From Vulgatibacter sp035565615 (GTDB lineage: Bacteria > Myxococcota > Myxococcia > Myxococcales > Vulgatibacteraceae), in assembly GCA_035565615.1 (NCBI GenBank), contig DATMSB010000028.1, positions 1 to 60,754 of the forward strand: a DNA stretch of 60,754 bases. The letters are read 5' to 3'. The translations under genes and the position numbers were made by a program. The number at the start of each line of letters is the position of its first letter. The stretch's first letter is position 1. The notes under the pieces were generated by a model. That model was given only the letters and a program-made list of their open reading frames with translations. It ran no database searches and had not been told where the DNA came from. Below are positions 20,601 to 28,800 of the stretch, piece after piece.

Positions 20601-21576
20601 CTTCGCCGTGATCCAGTGGGCGGGCTTCTGGACCGCCGGCGCCACCGCCGCCGATCCGGTCGATCTCAACTTCCAGATCGTGCTCTTCGAGAACGGCGAC
20701 TTCGACTTCCGCTACGGCGAGATGACCGGGCCGGCAGCGGACGTGGACGGTTCGAGCGCGTCGATCGGCTACCAGAGCCACGCCGGCACCCAGGGTCGAT
20801 CGGTCGCGTTCCAGCAGGCGATCGATCGCGGCCTGGACGGCGTCTCCATCGGCTTCCGGCCGGGCGCCGTCGAGGCGGCCGGCTCCTACCCGGTGCTCCC
20901 GCTCTTCCTCGGATCGACCACCTACACGCTGACGGCGACCAACCCCGCCGGGACCGCCACCGAGACCGCCACCCTCACCGTCCACGCGGCCGCGTCCCTC
21001 TCCGGCGTCCACGTGGTCGAGGCCTTCCCGGAGCCGAACCAGCCCTTCACCGTCGCGTGGACCGCCACCGGGGTCTCCGAGGTGCGGGTGGAGCGGCCCC
21101 AGGTCGATCTGGAGGATCCCATCGTCGTCGTCTGCAGCGCGACCCCGCCCCAGTTCCAGTGCGAGGTGGAGGAGGCGACCACGGGCATCCACTCCTACGT
21201 GGTGCGGGCGGTGGGCTTCGGCACGGGTGACGAGCAGACGTTCGACCTCGACGTCGAGCTCTTCCCGCCCTTCTCCATCGACTCCTTCACCGCCACGCCG
21301 TCCTCCGTCCTCGTGGGCGAGGAGGTCACCCTGACCTGGACCGCCACCAACGCGGAGTCGATCGGGATCACGGCGAACGGCGACCCCGTCGACGTCGGCG
21401 GGCTCCCGCCCAACGGGTCGTCGGTGACGGTGGAGGTCGACGAAGACACCACCTTCGTCCTCACCGCGCAGAGCCACGGCCGCACGCTGACCGAGACGCG
21501 CGTCGTCACCGTGGGGCTGCCGCCGCCTCCTCCGCCGCCTCCTCCGCCGCCGCCCGAGGAGCCCGAGGAGGAGTGA
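17674..21576 (+). CDS. 1300-aa lipoprotein with 12 Ig-like repeats and a nidogen-like insert
   Basis: Lipobox LCGAAC. The body is a string of ~12 Ig-like domains of 85-100 residues, each opening with a pattern like ISFSATP..V..GE..TLTW and closing with TTYTLTA.N..G. Successive openings include VVSFTATPTAV, IVSFVATPAEV, VISFSATPDRF, AIDDFVARPSL and SIDSFTATPSSV. Domain 10 is interrupted at about residues 888-1070 by a different beta domain (LPFAFPWGGAM, PFVAMAPYWRPL, NFQIVLFENGDFDFRYGEM, SIGYQSHAGTQG) that resembles the nidogen-like domain of extracellular proteins. The end is a run of 12 Pro and then EEPEEE. Likely an extended surface stalk or adhesin. It begins 6 bases after the OmpA gene and closes the operon. 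Confidence 0.85.
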   Translation: MAGNRLVALSLAGALCGAACASSSPEAEVPGDAIVVSFTATPTAVDPGEAATLRWEVSEAVSISLADGDGAAVELTPAALEAREVEVRPAQTTVYVLSAVGRNGRATTAEAKVAVRAAQPRIVSFVATPAEVEAGGSVSLSWATESADVVQIVSKSGQTIDLEGASPVDGSTTVHPAGSTTYTLRAWSEIGWAEASVDVTVVGGGVDVELIPDRTLVDFGTSTFLRWRSRSAERIVLRSAGEVLVDSTTDLSGAIEIAPTTVTTYEIEAFAGEAVATADAEVRALPVIESFAAGAPGPYARGATIDLEWRTRGATSLLLRGAGGFRFEVPEDALDEGTTPAVVPADGRFEIEATLDDETVVRTLALPLLDPPAVISFSATPDRFTLAGSDPEEVTFAWETARAGVVEIAPLGEAAIFTSTDEAERGSTQIPVDRSTTFVLTARNAAGEATARSEVRVFGAPAIDDFVARPSLVGVGEPFELTWTARNAASIRLEQDGSLLRTWPGGNETGSYTAQIAAAATFRLEAVNGAGESMERTLQVQVGPPVLVDFEVERLRYGPGSTARFSWTALGGTSLTLHGPGGAPIASCTTVDLERIPEGDCVVTLPNDLGPRTYTLVLANGLGQTDSRSVEIEIVDGPTIDDFYADETLITLGDSLTFYWTTAVDGNGQTPTLTLTDGPDDYPLGGAEPLQGSAVVTPLRAGSRTFRLTATSPGTEASTRDFAVEVLEVPTLVATTSSAIYKPDLGPVEIAWQTTHAVEVAVDELAPGDAPSRIGLFVDPALVASGRLQVLPPAPGRVYRITASNAARATVTEEVSIDWAAPEVIDFYLSPADVGLQGTAQLHWNTAGASSLSISPSPLVAAEPFIDVSGRATVVEVALEDCGDAALPDDGCAAVQLPFAFPWGGAMRTHALVFLHGAIGFDLGYAGSSLPAVQLPSSSAPFVAMAPYWRPLAQSVSGSPRLGRIFVDEDVGPAGRFAVIQWAGFWTAGATAADPVDLNFQIVLFENGDFDFRYGEMTGPAADVDGSSASIGYQSHAGTQGRSVAFQQAIDRGLDGVSIGFRPGAVEAAGSYPVLPLFLGSTTYTLTATNPAGTATETATLTVHAAASLSGVHVVEAFPEPNQPFTVAWTATGVSEVRVERPQVDLEDPIVVVCSATPPQFQCEVEEATTGIHSYVVRAVGFGTGDEQTFDLDVELFPPFSIDSFTATPSSVLVGEEVTLTWTATNAESIGITANGDPVDVGGLPPNGSSVTVEVDEDTTFVLTAQSHGRTLTETRVVTVGLPPPPPPPPPPPPEEPEEE

Positions 21577-21583
21577 TCGCCGG

Positions 21584-21609
21584 GCGCGGCCCGCTCGCCC
21601 GGGCCGCGC
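21584..21609 (+). terminator. strong GC hairpin after the surface operon
   Basis: GCGCGGCCC and GGGCCGCGC form a perfect 9-bp stem around an 8-base loop, starting 7 bases after the stop. There is no U-run, so it may protect the transcript end or act with Rho. Confidence 0.45.
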
Positions 21610-21695
21610 TCCCTCCGCCGCGCCGGGACGATCCGGCAGGGACATGCCCATTCGTCGCGCAGCGCACGGAGCGGCGCCGCGGACCGCCCGTTCGA

Positions 21696-21725
21696 TTGAC
21701 CTTCCGGGGGCCCGGGGTGTATTCC
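21696..21725 (+). promoter_or_regulatory. candidate promoter of the HEAT-repeat lipoprotein gene
   Basis: TTGACC (21696-21701), an 18-base spacer and TATTCC (21720-21725). The leader would be ~34 bases and carry GAAAGGGGG before the ATG. Confidence 0.45.
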
Positions 21726-21764
21726 TGGCTCATCCACGCCCAATCCCTTGGAAAGGGGGCACTC

Positions 21765-23444
21765 ATGCGGCTCTCCCTCCGTGTCGCATCGGCGCTTGCC
21801 TGCGCTTCCCTCGTTTTCGCCTGCGCGAAGCCCGATCCCGACAAGGCCGAGACCTGGTTCAAGCGGCTCGGCTCCGACAACACGAAGACGAAGCTCGACG
21901 CGCTCTCCCGCCTGGTGAAGATCGGCGACAAGGCCGCCGTCCCCATGATCGTCCCGCTCCTGGAGGAGCCGGGCGAGGTCCGGATCGAGGCCGCCAAGGC
22001 CCTCGGCAAGCTGGGCGACCCCTCCGCCGTGCCCGCCCTCGTCGAGGCGATCGACTTCGAGCGGGGCGTCGGCGCGGATCAGGCCAGCAAGGACGCGAAC
22101 AAGGCCAACAAGGAGATCGCCGACGCCCTCGGCATGCTCGGCGACAAGGCGGCGGTGGAGCCCCTCCTCCAGCTCCTCACCAAGTCCCGCGACTCCTTCG
22201 TCAAGGCGGCCGCCATCAACGCCCTCGGCGACATGGGCGATCCCCGCGCCGTCGAGACCCTCGCCAGGGTGGCGACCGACGAGGCCGAGGAGACCTACGT
22301 CAACAAGAAGGCCGTCCAGGCCCTCGGCAACATCGGCGATCCGGGCGCGGTGCCCGCCATCAAGAAGATGCTCTTCCACGAGCGCAAGGGCGTCTCCTTC
22401 TACCCGGAGGCCTCCTTCTCCGCCTACCAGATCGGCCGGGCGGCCGCCGCGCCGCTCCTCATCGTGCTGGAGGGCCGGGACGACGAGCTCAACAAGTGGG
22501 CGGACGACAACGACATCTACCGGGAGGCGCTCTACGCCAAGGCCGCCCAGGTGCTCGGCGACCTCAACGAGCGCCAGGCCATCCCCACGCTGATCAAGCT
22601 CCTCGCCTACTCGCGCCCCGGCGTGGATCCCGACGACATCGACGCCATGGCGCTCATGGTCCGACGCACGGCGGCCGACGTCCTCGGCCGGATGCGGGCG
22701 ACCGAGGCGGTGCCCGCCCTGATGCGGGGGCTCAAGGAGGACGAAGGCAACGTCCGCGCCGTCTACGCCAACGCGCTGGTGGCGGCGGGGGACAAGCGCG
22801 CGCTCCCCGAGCTCGTGGCCTGCTCCCTCAAGGGCGAGGTCATGGACAAGTCGGCCCACGCGCGCAAGGGCTGCTACGTGGCGCTCTCCCGCCTCGGCGA
22901 CGAGAAGTCCCTCCAGCAGTGGGAGGCGTGGGAGCAGGCCGAGCCGAAGCTCACCTCGTCGACCTGCATCAAGGGCCTCGACTTCGACCCGCGCAACGAG
23001 AAGGACAAGGCCGCCGCCCAGAAGCACTGCGACGACATGGCCGCCAACGTCCAGAAGGTCCTGGCCGACAACAAGCCGCGCCTGATCGCCGCCGCCGAGT
23101 GCAAGGAGGACAGCGACTGCTGGATCGGCAAGCTCAAGGACGAGAACCCGATGGTCCGGGAGCGCGCCGCCATGGAGCTCGGCCGCCTCGGCGATCCCAA
23201 GGCGATCGGGCCCCTGATGGCCGCCCTGGCCGACCGCGAGCTCGAGGCGCGCTTCGCCGCGATCCTCGCCACCGACTGGATCGCCTCCTCCTCCAAGGAG
23301 GCCCTCGAGGAGGCGAAGAAGGGCCTCGCCCAGCTCGACGCGCAGATCGAGCAGGAGAAGGACAAGGTCCACTTCGCCAAGGTGAACCAGGATCTGACCC
23401 GCCTCGCCGTGAAGATCCGCAGGCTGGATCGCATCGGAAGCTGA
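21765..23444 (+). CDS. HEAT-repeat lipoprotein
   Basis: 559 aa. Signal peptide with lipobox LVFAC (Cys20). The rest is helical HEAT/PBS-type repeats, recognised by recurring A..ALG.LGDP.A...L sequences (KALGKLGDPSAVPALVEAI; NALGDMGDPRAVETLARVA; QALGNIGDPGAVPAIKKML; MELGRLGDPKAIGPLMAAL). Such solenoids bind protein partners. Two Cys-containing breaks are visible, one at CIKGLDFDPRNEKD and one at CKEDSDCWIGKLKD, possibly disulfides in the periplasm. ATG 21765 follows GAAAGGGGG. It has its own promoter and a likely terminator, so it is probably monocistronic. Function is unknown; a scaffold in the envelope is a reasonable inference. Confidence 0.85.
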   Translation: MRLSLRVASALACASLVFACAKPDPDKAETWFKRLGSDNTKTKLDALSRLVKIGDKAAVPMIVPLLEEPGEVRIEAAKALGKLGDPSAVPALVEAIDFERGVGADQASKDANKANKEIADALGMLGDKAAVEPLLQLLTKSRDSFVKAAAINALGDMGDPRAVETLARVATDEAEETYVNKKAVQALGNIGDPGAVPAIKKMLFHERKGVSFYPEASFSAYQIGRAAAAPLLIVLEGRDDELNKWADDNDIYREALYAKAAQVLGDLNERQAIPTLIKLLAYSRPGVDPDDIDAMALMVRRTAADVLGRMRATEAVPALMRGLKEDEGNVRAVYANALVAAGDKRALPELVACSLKGEVMDKSAHARKGCYVALSRLGDEKSLQQWEAWEQAEPKLTSSTCIKGLDFDPRNEKDKAAAQKHCDDMAANVQKVLADNKPRLIAAAECKEDSDCWIGKLKDENPMVRERAAMELGRLGDPKAIGPLMAALADRELEARFAAILATDWIASSSKEALEEAKKGLAQLDAQIEQEKDKVHFAKVNQDLTRLAVKIRRLDRIGS

Positions 23445-23594
23445 CGCACCCGGCCGCCGCGCCCGCCCCTGAATCCAAGAAGAATCGCGGGGTACGGGCG
23501 CCCCCGCTGGCTGCGACGGCCTCGCCTCGCAGCAGGACTCGACGCCGCGCTCCCCGCCGGGATCGCGGCGTCGTCGTCCCCGGAGGCGAGGGGT

Positions 23595-23624
23595 TCGTCC
23601 GCTTCCGGACGAGACGGGATTTTT
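23595..23624 (+). terminator. hairpin with T-run after the HEAT-repeat gene
   Basis: TCGTCCG and CGGACGA form a 7-bp stem with loop CTTC, followed 7 bases later by five T. It lies ~150 bases after the stop codon and ahead of the atp promoter. The rest of 23445-23855 (411 bp) holds only this, the promoter below, and a weak AACCC/GGGTT hairpin with T5 at 23758-23782 that could attenuate. Confidence 0.45.
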
Positions 23625-23697
23625 GATCCTTCGGACCTGCGTTCCACCCGCGAAGCGACGGCACGGAGGTGAGGCCGCGCTCCGAGCCACAGGGCAG

Positions 23698-23726
23698 TTG
23701 ACCCCCAACCGGGCGCGTGCTATCAA
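23698..23726 (+). promoter_or_regulatory. promoter of the atpI-B-E-F operon
   Basis: TTGACC (23698-23703), exactly 17 bases, then TATCAA (23721-23726). This is among the best housekeeping-type matches in the window. Transcription would start near 23733, about 120 bases before atpI. Confidence 0.6.
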
Positions 23727-23855
23727 GCGCCTCCTTTCGGACGGTCGAGATCCGGCAACCCCCGGAATCCTTGAGGGTTTTTGGACGGCCGAGGCGGAGT
23801 TCGCGTGGACTTGGGACCACAGGGCGACCGTGACCGAAAGGATCGCCTGGCGGGA

Positions 23856-24083
23856 ATGTCCGGCTTCGCCCGCGCCATGCGGGAGGCCGAGCCCTACCTC
23901 CAGGCGACCTGGAGTTTCGCGGCCGCTGTGGCCCTGGGAGTGCTGGCTGGATACTTCGCCGACGGAAAGCTGGGGACGTCGCCCTGGCTCCTCCTGGCGG
24001 GTTCGGTTCTTGGGATGTCGATCGGGGTCTACGCCTTCGTGAAGGCGGTCCTCGAGGTCGAGCGGAAGCGGAAGTCGAAGTGA
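23856..24083 (+). CDS. atpI: AtpZ/AtpI-family protein
   Basis: 75 aa with two transmembrane helices (about ATWSFAAAVALGVLAGYFAD and SPWLLLAGSVLGMSIGVYAF) and a basic tail KRKSK. This is the size and topology of the small AtpZ/AtpI proteins that precede F0 genes and assist c-ring assembly or Mg/Ca uptake. The first helix ends in GYFADGKLGTSPW, a motif common in the family. ATG 23856 (MSGFARAMREAEPYLQ) is preferred to an upstream ATG at 23781 because homologues begin there. Its TGA is followed at once by the atpB ribosome-binding site. Confidence 0.85.
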   Translation: MSGFARAMREAEPYLQATWSFAAAVALGVLAGYFADGKLGTSPWLLLAGSVLGMSIGVYAFVKAVLEVERKRKSK

Positions 24084-24091
24084 GGACGAAG

Positions 24092-25003
24092 ATGCGCGCC
24101 CCAGTACGTTCGATTGCGCAGATCGCGGTGGCAGCCGCAATCCTTGGCTCGGCCCTGACCTACGGTCGCGTCGCCGCGGCGGCGGAGGGCGCGTCGGTCC
24201 CCGAGGTCATCTTCGACCACGTCTCCGACGGCAGGGACATCTCCTTCGAAAACCCCATCACCGGCGCGACCGTCACCTTCGACCTCCCCGAGTGGAAGGT
24301 CTCGCTCGGCTCCACCGTGGTGGACCTCTCCCTCACCCGCCACACCGTCTTCCTCTGGCTGGCGATGGCGGTCGTGATCGTCGGCGTGAGCCTCGTCGCC
24401 CGCAAGCGCAGCCTGGTGCCGCGCGGCTTCTACTCGGTGGTCGAGGTCTTCGTGAAGTTCGTGCGCGAGGAGCTCGCCGAGAAGAACATCGGCAAGGGCA
24501 CGGGCGACCGATACGTCCCCTTCCTCGCCTCGCTCTTCTTCATCATCCTCACCGCCAACCTCATCGGCCTCATCCCCTTCGCGGCCACCGCCACCGCCAA
24601 CATCAACGTCACCGTCGGCCTGTCGATCCTCACCTTCGTGGTGACGCTGATGGCGGGGATGAGGGGGCAGGGCGTCGTCGGATTCTGGGCGCACATCGTG
24701 CCGAACGGGGTGCCGATCTGGCTGTATCCGATCATGCTGCCGGTCGAGATCCTCAGCATGCTGACCAAGCCGTTCGCGCTCACCATCCGTCTCTTCGCGA
24801 ACATGGTCGCTGGCCACATCGTCCTCTTTTTCCTGCTCGGCCTGATCTTCCTGCTGCAGGGCGTGGGACCCTACATCGCGCCCGTCTCCGTGGCCTTCGC
24901 CACGGCCGTGTACTTCCTGGAGCTCTTCGTGGCGCTCCTGCAGGCCTACATCTTCGTGATGCTGTCGGCGCTCTTCATCGGGATGGCGTCGCACCCGCAC
25001 TAA
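24092..25003 (+). CDS. atpB: ATP synthase F0 subunit a
   Basis: 303 aa. An N-terminal signal-like segment (ending near VAAAAEG) and a periplasmic loop precede the polytopic domain. The key motif is LTKPFALTIRLFANMVAGHI with the essential Arg, followed by the last helix VYFLELFVALLQAYIFVMLSALFIGMA containing the conserved Glu/Gln positions. Subunit a forms the half-channels that pass ions to the c-ring. GAGGA sits five bases before ATG 24092; a GTG at 24080 overlapping atpI is the alternative. The long N-terminal periplasmic extension is known from other deltaproteobacterial subunits a. Confidence 0.95.
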   Translation: MRAPVRSIAQIAVAAAILGSALTYGRVAAAAEGASVPEVIFDHVSDGRDISFENPITGATVTFDLPEWKVSLGSTVVDLSLTRHTVFLWLAMAVVIVGVSLVARKRSLVPRGFYSVVEVFVKFVREELAEKNIGKGTGDRYVPFLASLFFIILTANLIGLIPFAATATANINVTVGLSILTFVVTLMAGMRGQGVVGFWAHIVPNGVPIWLYPIMLPVEILSMLTKPFALTIRLFANMVAGHIVLFFLLGLIFLLQGVGPYIAPVSVAFATAVYFLELFVALLQAYIFVMLSALFIGMASHPH

Positions 25004-25038
25004 CCCGCTTCACCTGTCTCCACCGGAGGAATACCCCC

Positions 25039-25269
25039 ATGACGAATCTTGCTCTTGCCTTCCTGAGCGCCGGCTTCGGCGCTGGTCTCGCAGTCATCGG
25101 CGCCGGCATCGGCATCGGCCGCCTCGCCGCCGCCGCCATGGAGGGCACCGCCCGCCAGCCCGCCGCCACCGGTGACATCCGCACCTCGATGATCATCGCG
25201 GCCGCTCTCATCGAGGGCGTGACCCTCTTCGCGCTGGTGGTCTGCATCCTCCTCGCCGTCAAGGCCTGA
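25039..25269 (+). CDS. atpE: ATP synthase F0 subunit c
   Basis: 76 aa, two helices. Helix 1 has the GAGIGIGR packing motif; the loop is ARQPAATGDIR; helix 2 bears the ion-binding Glu59 in AALIEGVTLFAL. The sodium-type signature (Gln in helix 1 with Glu-Ser/Thr in helix 2) is not seen, so proton coupling is likely. GGAGGA lies 10-15 bases before the ATG. It sits 35 bases after atpB and 83 before atpF. Confidence 0.96.
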   Translation: MTNLALAFLSAGFGAGLAVIGAGIGIGRLAAAAMEGTARQPAATGDIRTSMIIAAALIEGVTLFALVVCILLAVKA

Positions 25270-25352
25270 CCCGGGCCCCGGCGATGGCCGCGGGTCCGCC
25301 GTGCGGATCCGCGGCCGAGCGATCTCCTTCTTCTCTCTGGGATGAAAGTCCG

Positions 25353-25898
25353 ATGACGAGCCTGCTGCCGTTGCTTGCCGCTGCCGGCGCCGAGAAGGCG
25401 TCGATCCTCACGGTCCATCCGGGCCTGACGTTCTGGACGATCGTCACCTTCGTCGTGTCGGCGATCATCCTGCGCTTCACGGCGTGGAAGCCGATCGTCG
25501 CCATGCTCGACGAGCGGGAGAAGACCATCCGCGAGTCGATCGAGGGCGCCAAGCGCGAGCGCCTGGAGGCCGAGCGCCTCCTCGCCGAGCAGAAGACGGC
25601 GATCGCCGACGCCCGCCGCGAGGCCGCCGAGCTCGTCCGGAAGAACCAGGCCGAGGTCGAGGCCGCCCGGGCCACGGCGCTCGAGCAGGCCAAGAAGGAC
25701 TCCGAGGCGCTGCTGGCCCAGGCCCGCCGCACCATCGAGGAGGAGCGCGCCAAGGCCATCGCCGAGATCAAGCTGGCCGCCGTCGACCTCGCCATCGCCG
25801 CCGCCGGCAAGCTCCTCGAGTCGAACCTCGACGAGCAGAAGCAGCGCAAGCTCGCGGAGGAGTTCCTCCAGAAGCTCCCCGAGCAGCCGCGCGCCTGA
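25353..25898 (+). CDS. atpF: ATP synthase F0 subunit b
   Basis: 181 aa. A single N-terminal transmembrane helix (GLTFWTIVTFVVSAIILRF) is followed by a long charged coiled coil (about residues 45-160, rich in E, R, A, K) that forms the peripheral stalk. ATG 25353 (MTSLLPLLAAAG) gives the usual size; an upstream in-frame ATG at 25284 is less likely. The gene ends the F0 cluster: atpH, A, G, D and C do not follow, and the next gene is ychF 202 bp away. F1 must be encoded elsewhere on the chromosome (inference). Confidence 0.94.
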   Translation: MTSLLPLLAAAGAEKASILTVHPGLTFWTIVTFVVSAIILRFTAWKPIVAMLDEREKTIRESIEGAKRERLEAERLLAEQKTAIADARREAAELVRKNQAEVEAARATALEQAKKDSEALLAQARRTIEEERAKAIAEIKLAAVDLAIAAAGKLLESNLDEQKQRKLAEEFLQKLPEQPRA

Positions 25899-26100
25899 TC
25901 CCTCTTTTCGCGAAGGGCCCTCGCCCTCGCGCCGAACTTTCGCGGGGCCACTCCCGGCGCCCGCAGCGTTCGACCGGCGCCCGTCTCCTCGGGGTGGCCG
26001 GTCGACGTCGTTCTGCCCGCCGCGCCCTCCCCGGGCGGGCCGCCGCCTGCATCGCCCGCCGGCGCGAATCGACGCGCCCGGCCGGGCGTTCGGAAGGACC

Positions 26101-27213
<1,113 letters not shown>

Positions 27214-27875
27214 CGCTGGCTCGAGGCACGGGCGGTGGCGCCGAGAACGGCACGGGGCGCCGGCGGGAAGCACGGGCGCCGGCGGGAAGCACGGGCGCGG
27301 CGCGCGGCATGGGCCGATGGCGTCGGCACGGTGGACGGGCGCCGGCGAGGGCCACGAGGCGCATGGAACCTCACCCGCGGCTGCTGCCGCGCCGGACTCG
27401 CCGCCCCAAATCGGCTCGAGGGGTAGGGCAAGCAACTGCGCGAAATCGCTCATGGTCCTGGGTCGACCGCCCGCCCGTCCACCGCTCGAGGGTCAGGCGG
27501 AGCGCCAGCACCACGCCCGCACGCTTGCGTCCGGGCCGCGGCCCCATGAGGATCCTGGGTCGGCCTCGAAGGCCGGCCTTCTCCTCCACGTGCGGGAGAT
27601 GGGAGTCCGGTCTCCAGCCCCGCACGGGCCCGCACGGCAGGCTCGGCACGAAGGAGATCCAGCACCACCACCCGAAGAAGCTGGTGCGCACGCTCGGCAT
27701 CGCCGAATGCGCTCGGCGCGTTCTTCCGAAGCTCTTCTCGTAGGCGAGAGTCGCCATCTCCCTCTTGGAATCCCCAGCTCGAGGAAGGCCCCTTCCCTTC
27801 CTCCGCGCGATGCCGTTTGGCGACGGCGCGTCCCCTTCGGCACCACCGCGGCATTCTCGGCCCGCCGCAGGGCGG
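27214..27875. other. about 660-bp stretch without a convincing gene
   Basis: No open frame here has recognisable protein content or a ribosome-binding site, and the frames on both strands are shadow-like (Arg/Pro/Gly-rich). The left part holds short tandem repeats (separate entry). A frame on the plus strand ending at 27743 (…KKLVRTLGIAECARRVLPKLF) and one on the minus strand rich in Trp and Phe near 27660-27700 look less biased than their neighbours. The stretch might be a decayed gene, but nothing identifies it. Confidence 0.4.
27250..27298 (+). repeat. tandem 19/20-bp GC-rich repeat
   Basis: The unit GCACGGGCGCCGGCGGGAA is present as one 20-base copy (27250-27269, one extra G), one 19-base copy (27270-27288) and a partial third copy (to 27298). 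It lies just after ychF. No stem with a U-run is formed. Confidence 0.6.
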
Positions 27876-28337
27876 TCAGGCGCGGCGCAGCCGGAGGCGC
27901 ACCTCGCCGGGGGGAGGGGAGGCGGGCGCGGCGAGCGCGCGGAGCCTCTCGAGCGTGGCGGTGCGGCCCTCGACCTTGTCGAGGACGATCGATGACAGCA
28001 GCGCGAGCGCCCGGCGCTCGACGGGGAGCTTGTCGTTCTCCCAGCGGGACACCGTCTCCGGCGTCACGGCGAGGAGGTCGGCGAGCTCCTTCGCGGGGAG
28101 GGCGATCGCCTTCCGCATGAACCGGAACGCCTCGGCGGAAGGGGGACCGCGCTGCGCCAGGTCCGCGGCGATCGCCAGGTCGAACATCCCCAGCACGCCG
28201 AACTGGACCACTTCCTCGCCGCAGCGTCCGCACCGCAGCGCGAGGCCCGTCGCCTTGAAGCGGCGTCCGCACACCTCCCGCTCGAGCTCGACCTCGGCGT
28301 CTTCCAGCTCGGCCGAACCACACGACGGGCACTTCAT
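27876..28337 (-). CDS. MqsA/YgiT-type zinc-finger HTH antitoxin
   Basis: 153 aa. An N-terminal zinc ribbon (CPSC at 3-6 and CGRC at 36-39) is followed by a linker helix and a helix-turn-helix (LPAKELADLLAVTPETVSRWENDKL, about 79-104), the layout of MqsA/YgiT antitoxins that also repress their own operon. ATG 28337 overlaps the stop of the upstream toxin gene (ATGA), and GGAGG lies five bases before it, so translation is coupled. The C-terminus is Arg-rich (GEVRLRLRRA). Toxin-first order matches mqsRA. A general XRE-type regulator is the alternative. Confidence 0.85.
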   Translation of the reverse strand: MKCPSCGSAELEDAEVELEREVCGRRFKATGLALRCGRCGEEVVQFGVLGMFDLAIAADLAQRGPPSAEAFRFMRKAIALPAKELADLLAVTPETVSRWENDKLPVERRALALLSSIVLDKVEGRTATLERLRALAAPASPPPGEVRLRLRRA

Positions 28338-28600
28338 CGTGCCTCCACGAACCCGGTGACGATCACCAGCCCTCCATCGAATACGAGATCGACCGCGAGC
28401 TCGTCACCTCCGGGGACGACTCCCACCACCTGCAACCTCCCGTCGCTCCCCAGGAACAGGGCCGACGCCTGCCGGAGCGCGTGGCGGACGTCGTCCTCCG
28501 ACAGGCCGTTTTCCCACATCCGTTCGCTCGCGTGGCGGGTGAACGCGATCCGGTTGCGGCCGGCGAGGACGCGGACGTTTTCGAGGACCGATGGCACCAC
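28334..28600 (-). CDS. DUF4258-family putative toxin
   Basis: 88 aa from the GTG at 28600. Matches the DUF4258 pattern: FTRHASERMWENGLSEDDVRHAL, a central GRLQVVGVV strand and the final strands LAVDLVFDGG and LVIVTGFVEAR. DUF4258 proteins have the compact RelE/MqsR-like fold and often pair with YgiT-type antitoxins; ribonuclease activity is inferred, not shown. The conserved His in TRHA is present. No ribosome-binding site precedes GTG 28600 or 28597, and the promoter places transcription start at those codons, so the message may be leaderless. Upstream in-frame codons extend the frame but have shadow composition. Confidence 0.75.
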   Translation of the reverse strand: MVPSVLENVRVLAGRNRIAFTRHASERMWENGLSEDDVRHALRQASALFLGSDGRLQVVGVVPGGDELAVDLVFDGGLVIVTGFVEAR

Positions 28601-28603
28601 GCC

Positions 28604-28632
28604 ATGATCGGGAGGAGTTGACGTTTCGTCAA
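28604..28632 (-). promoter_or_regulatory. toxin-antitoxin promoter with palindromic operator
   Basis: A 15-base palindrome TTGACGTTTCGTCAA fills 28618-28632 (6-bp arms, 3-base centre). Read on the minus strand its first arm doubles as a -35 (TTGACG), followed by 17 bases and GATCAT as -10 (28609-28604). Transcription would begin at about the GTG start. The overlap of palindrome and -35 suits autorepression by the zinc-finger HTH antitoxin. Confidence 0.65.
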
Positions 28633-28800
28633 TTTCGATCCGCGCCGGCGGGCGGCCGGCCCTGAGGATTGGCGACGCCCGTCGCCCCCCGGATCCGCTC
28701 GCCTGCCCGCCCGGCGCCCGAAGGGGCGAGAGCATCCGCGCGCGAAGCGCGAATTGCGCGCGGTGGCGAACGCACCTACGCTGCCGGGCGAGGAGAGAGC

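Noticed and set aside
11832..21651. Two minus-strand open frames of over 1500 codons opposite the TcA-like, OmpA and Ig genes
   Set aside because: They arise from the GC-rich third codon position of the plus-strand genes; low-complexity composition, no start signals, and they run across several real genes.
25039..25269. Sodium-type ATP synthase c subunit
   Set aside because: The Glu in helix 2 is followed by Gly-Val, not Ser/Thr, and helix 1 lacks the Gln of the sodium signature.
27371..27757. 128-codon minus-strand frame with a Trp-rich segment
   Set aside because: No ribosome-binding site, no recognisable domain and an Arg/Gly-rich remainder; recorded only as part of the gene-poor stretch.
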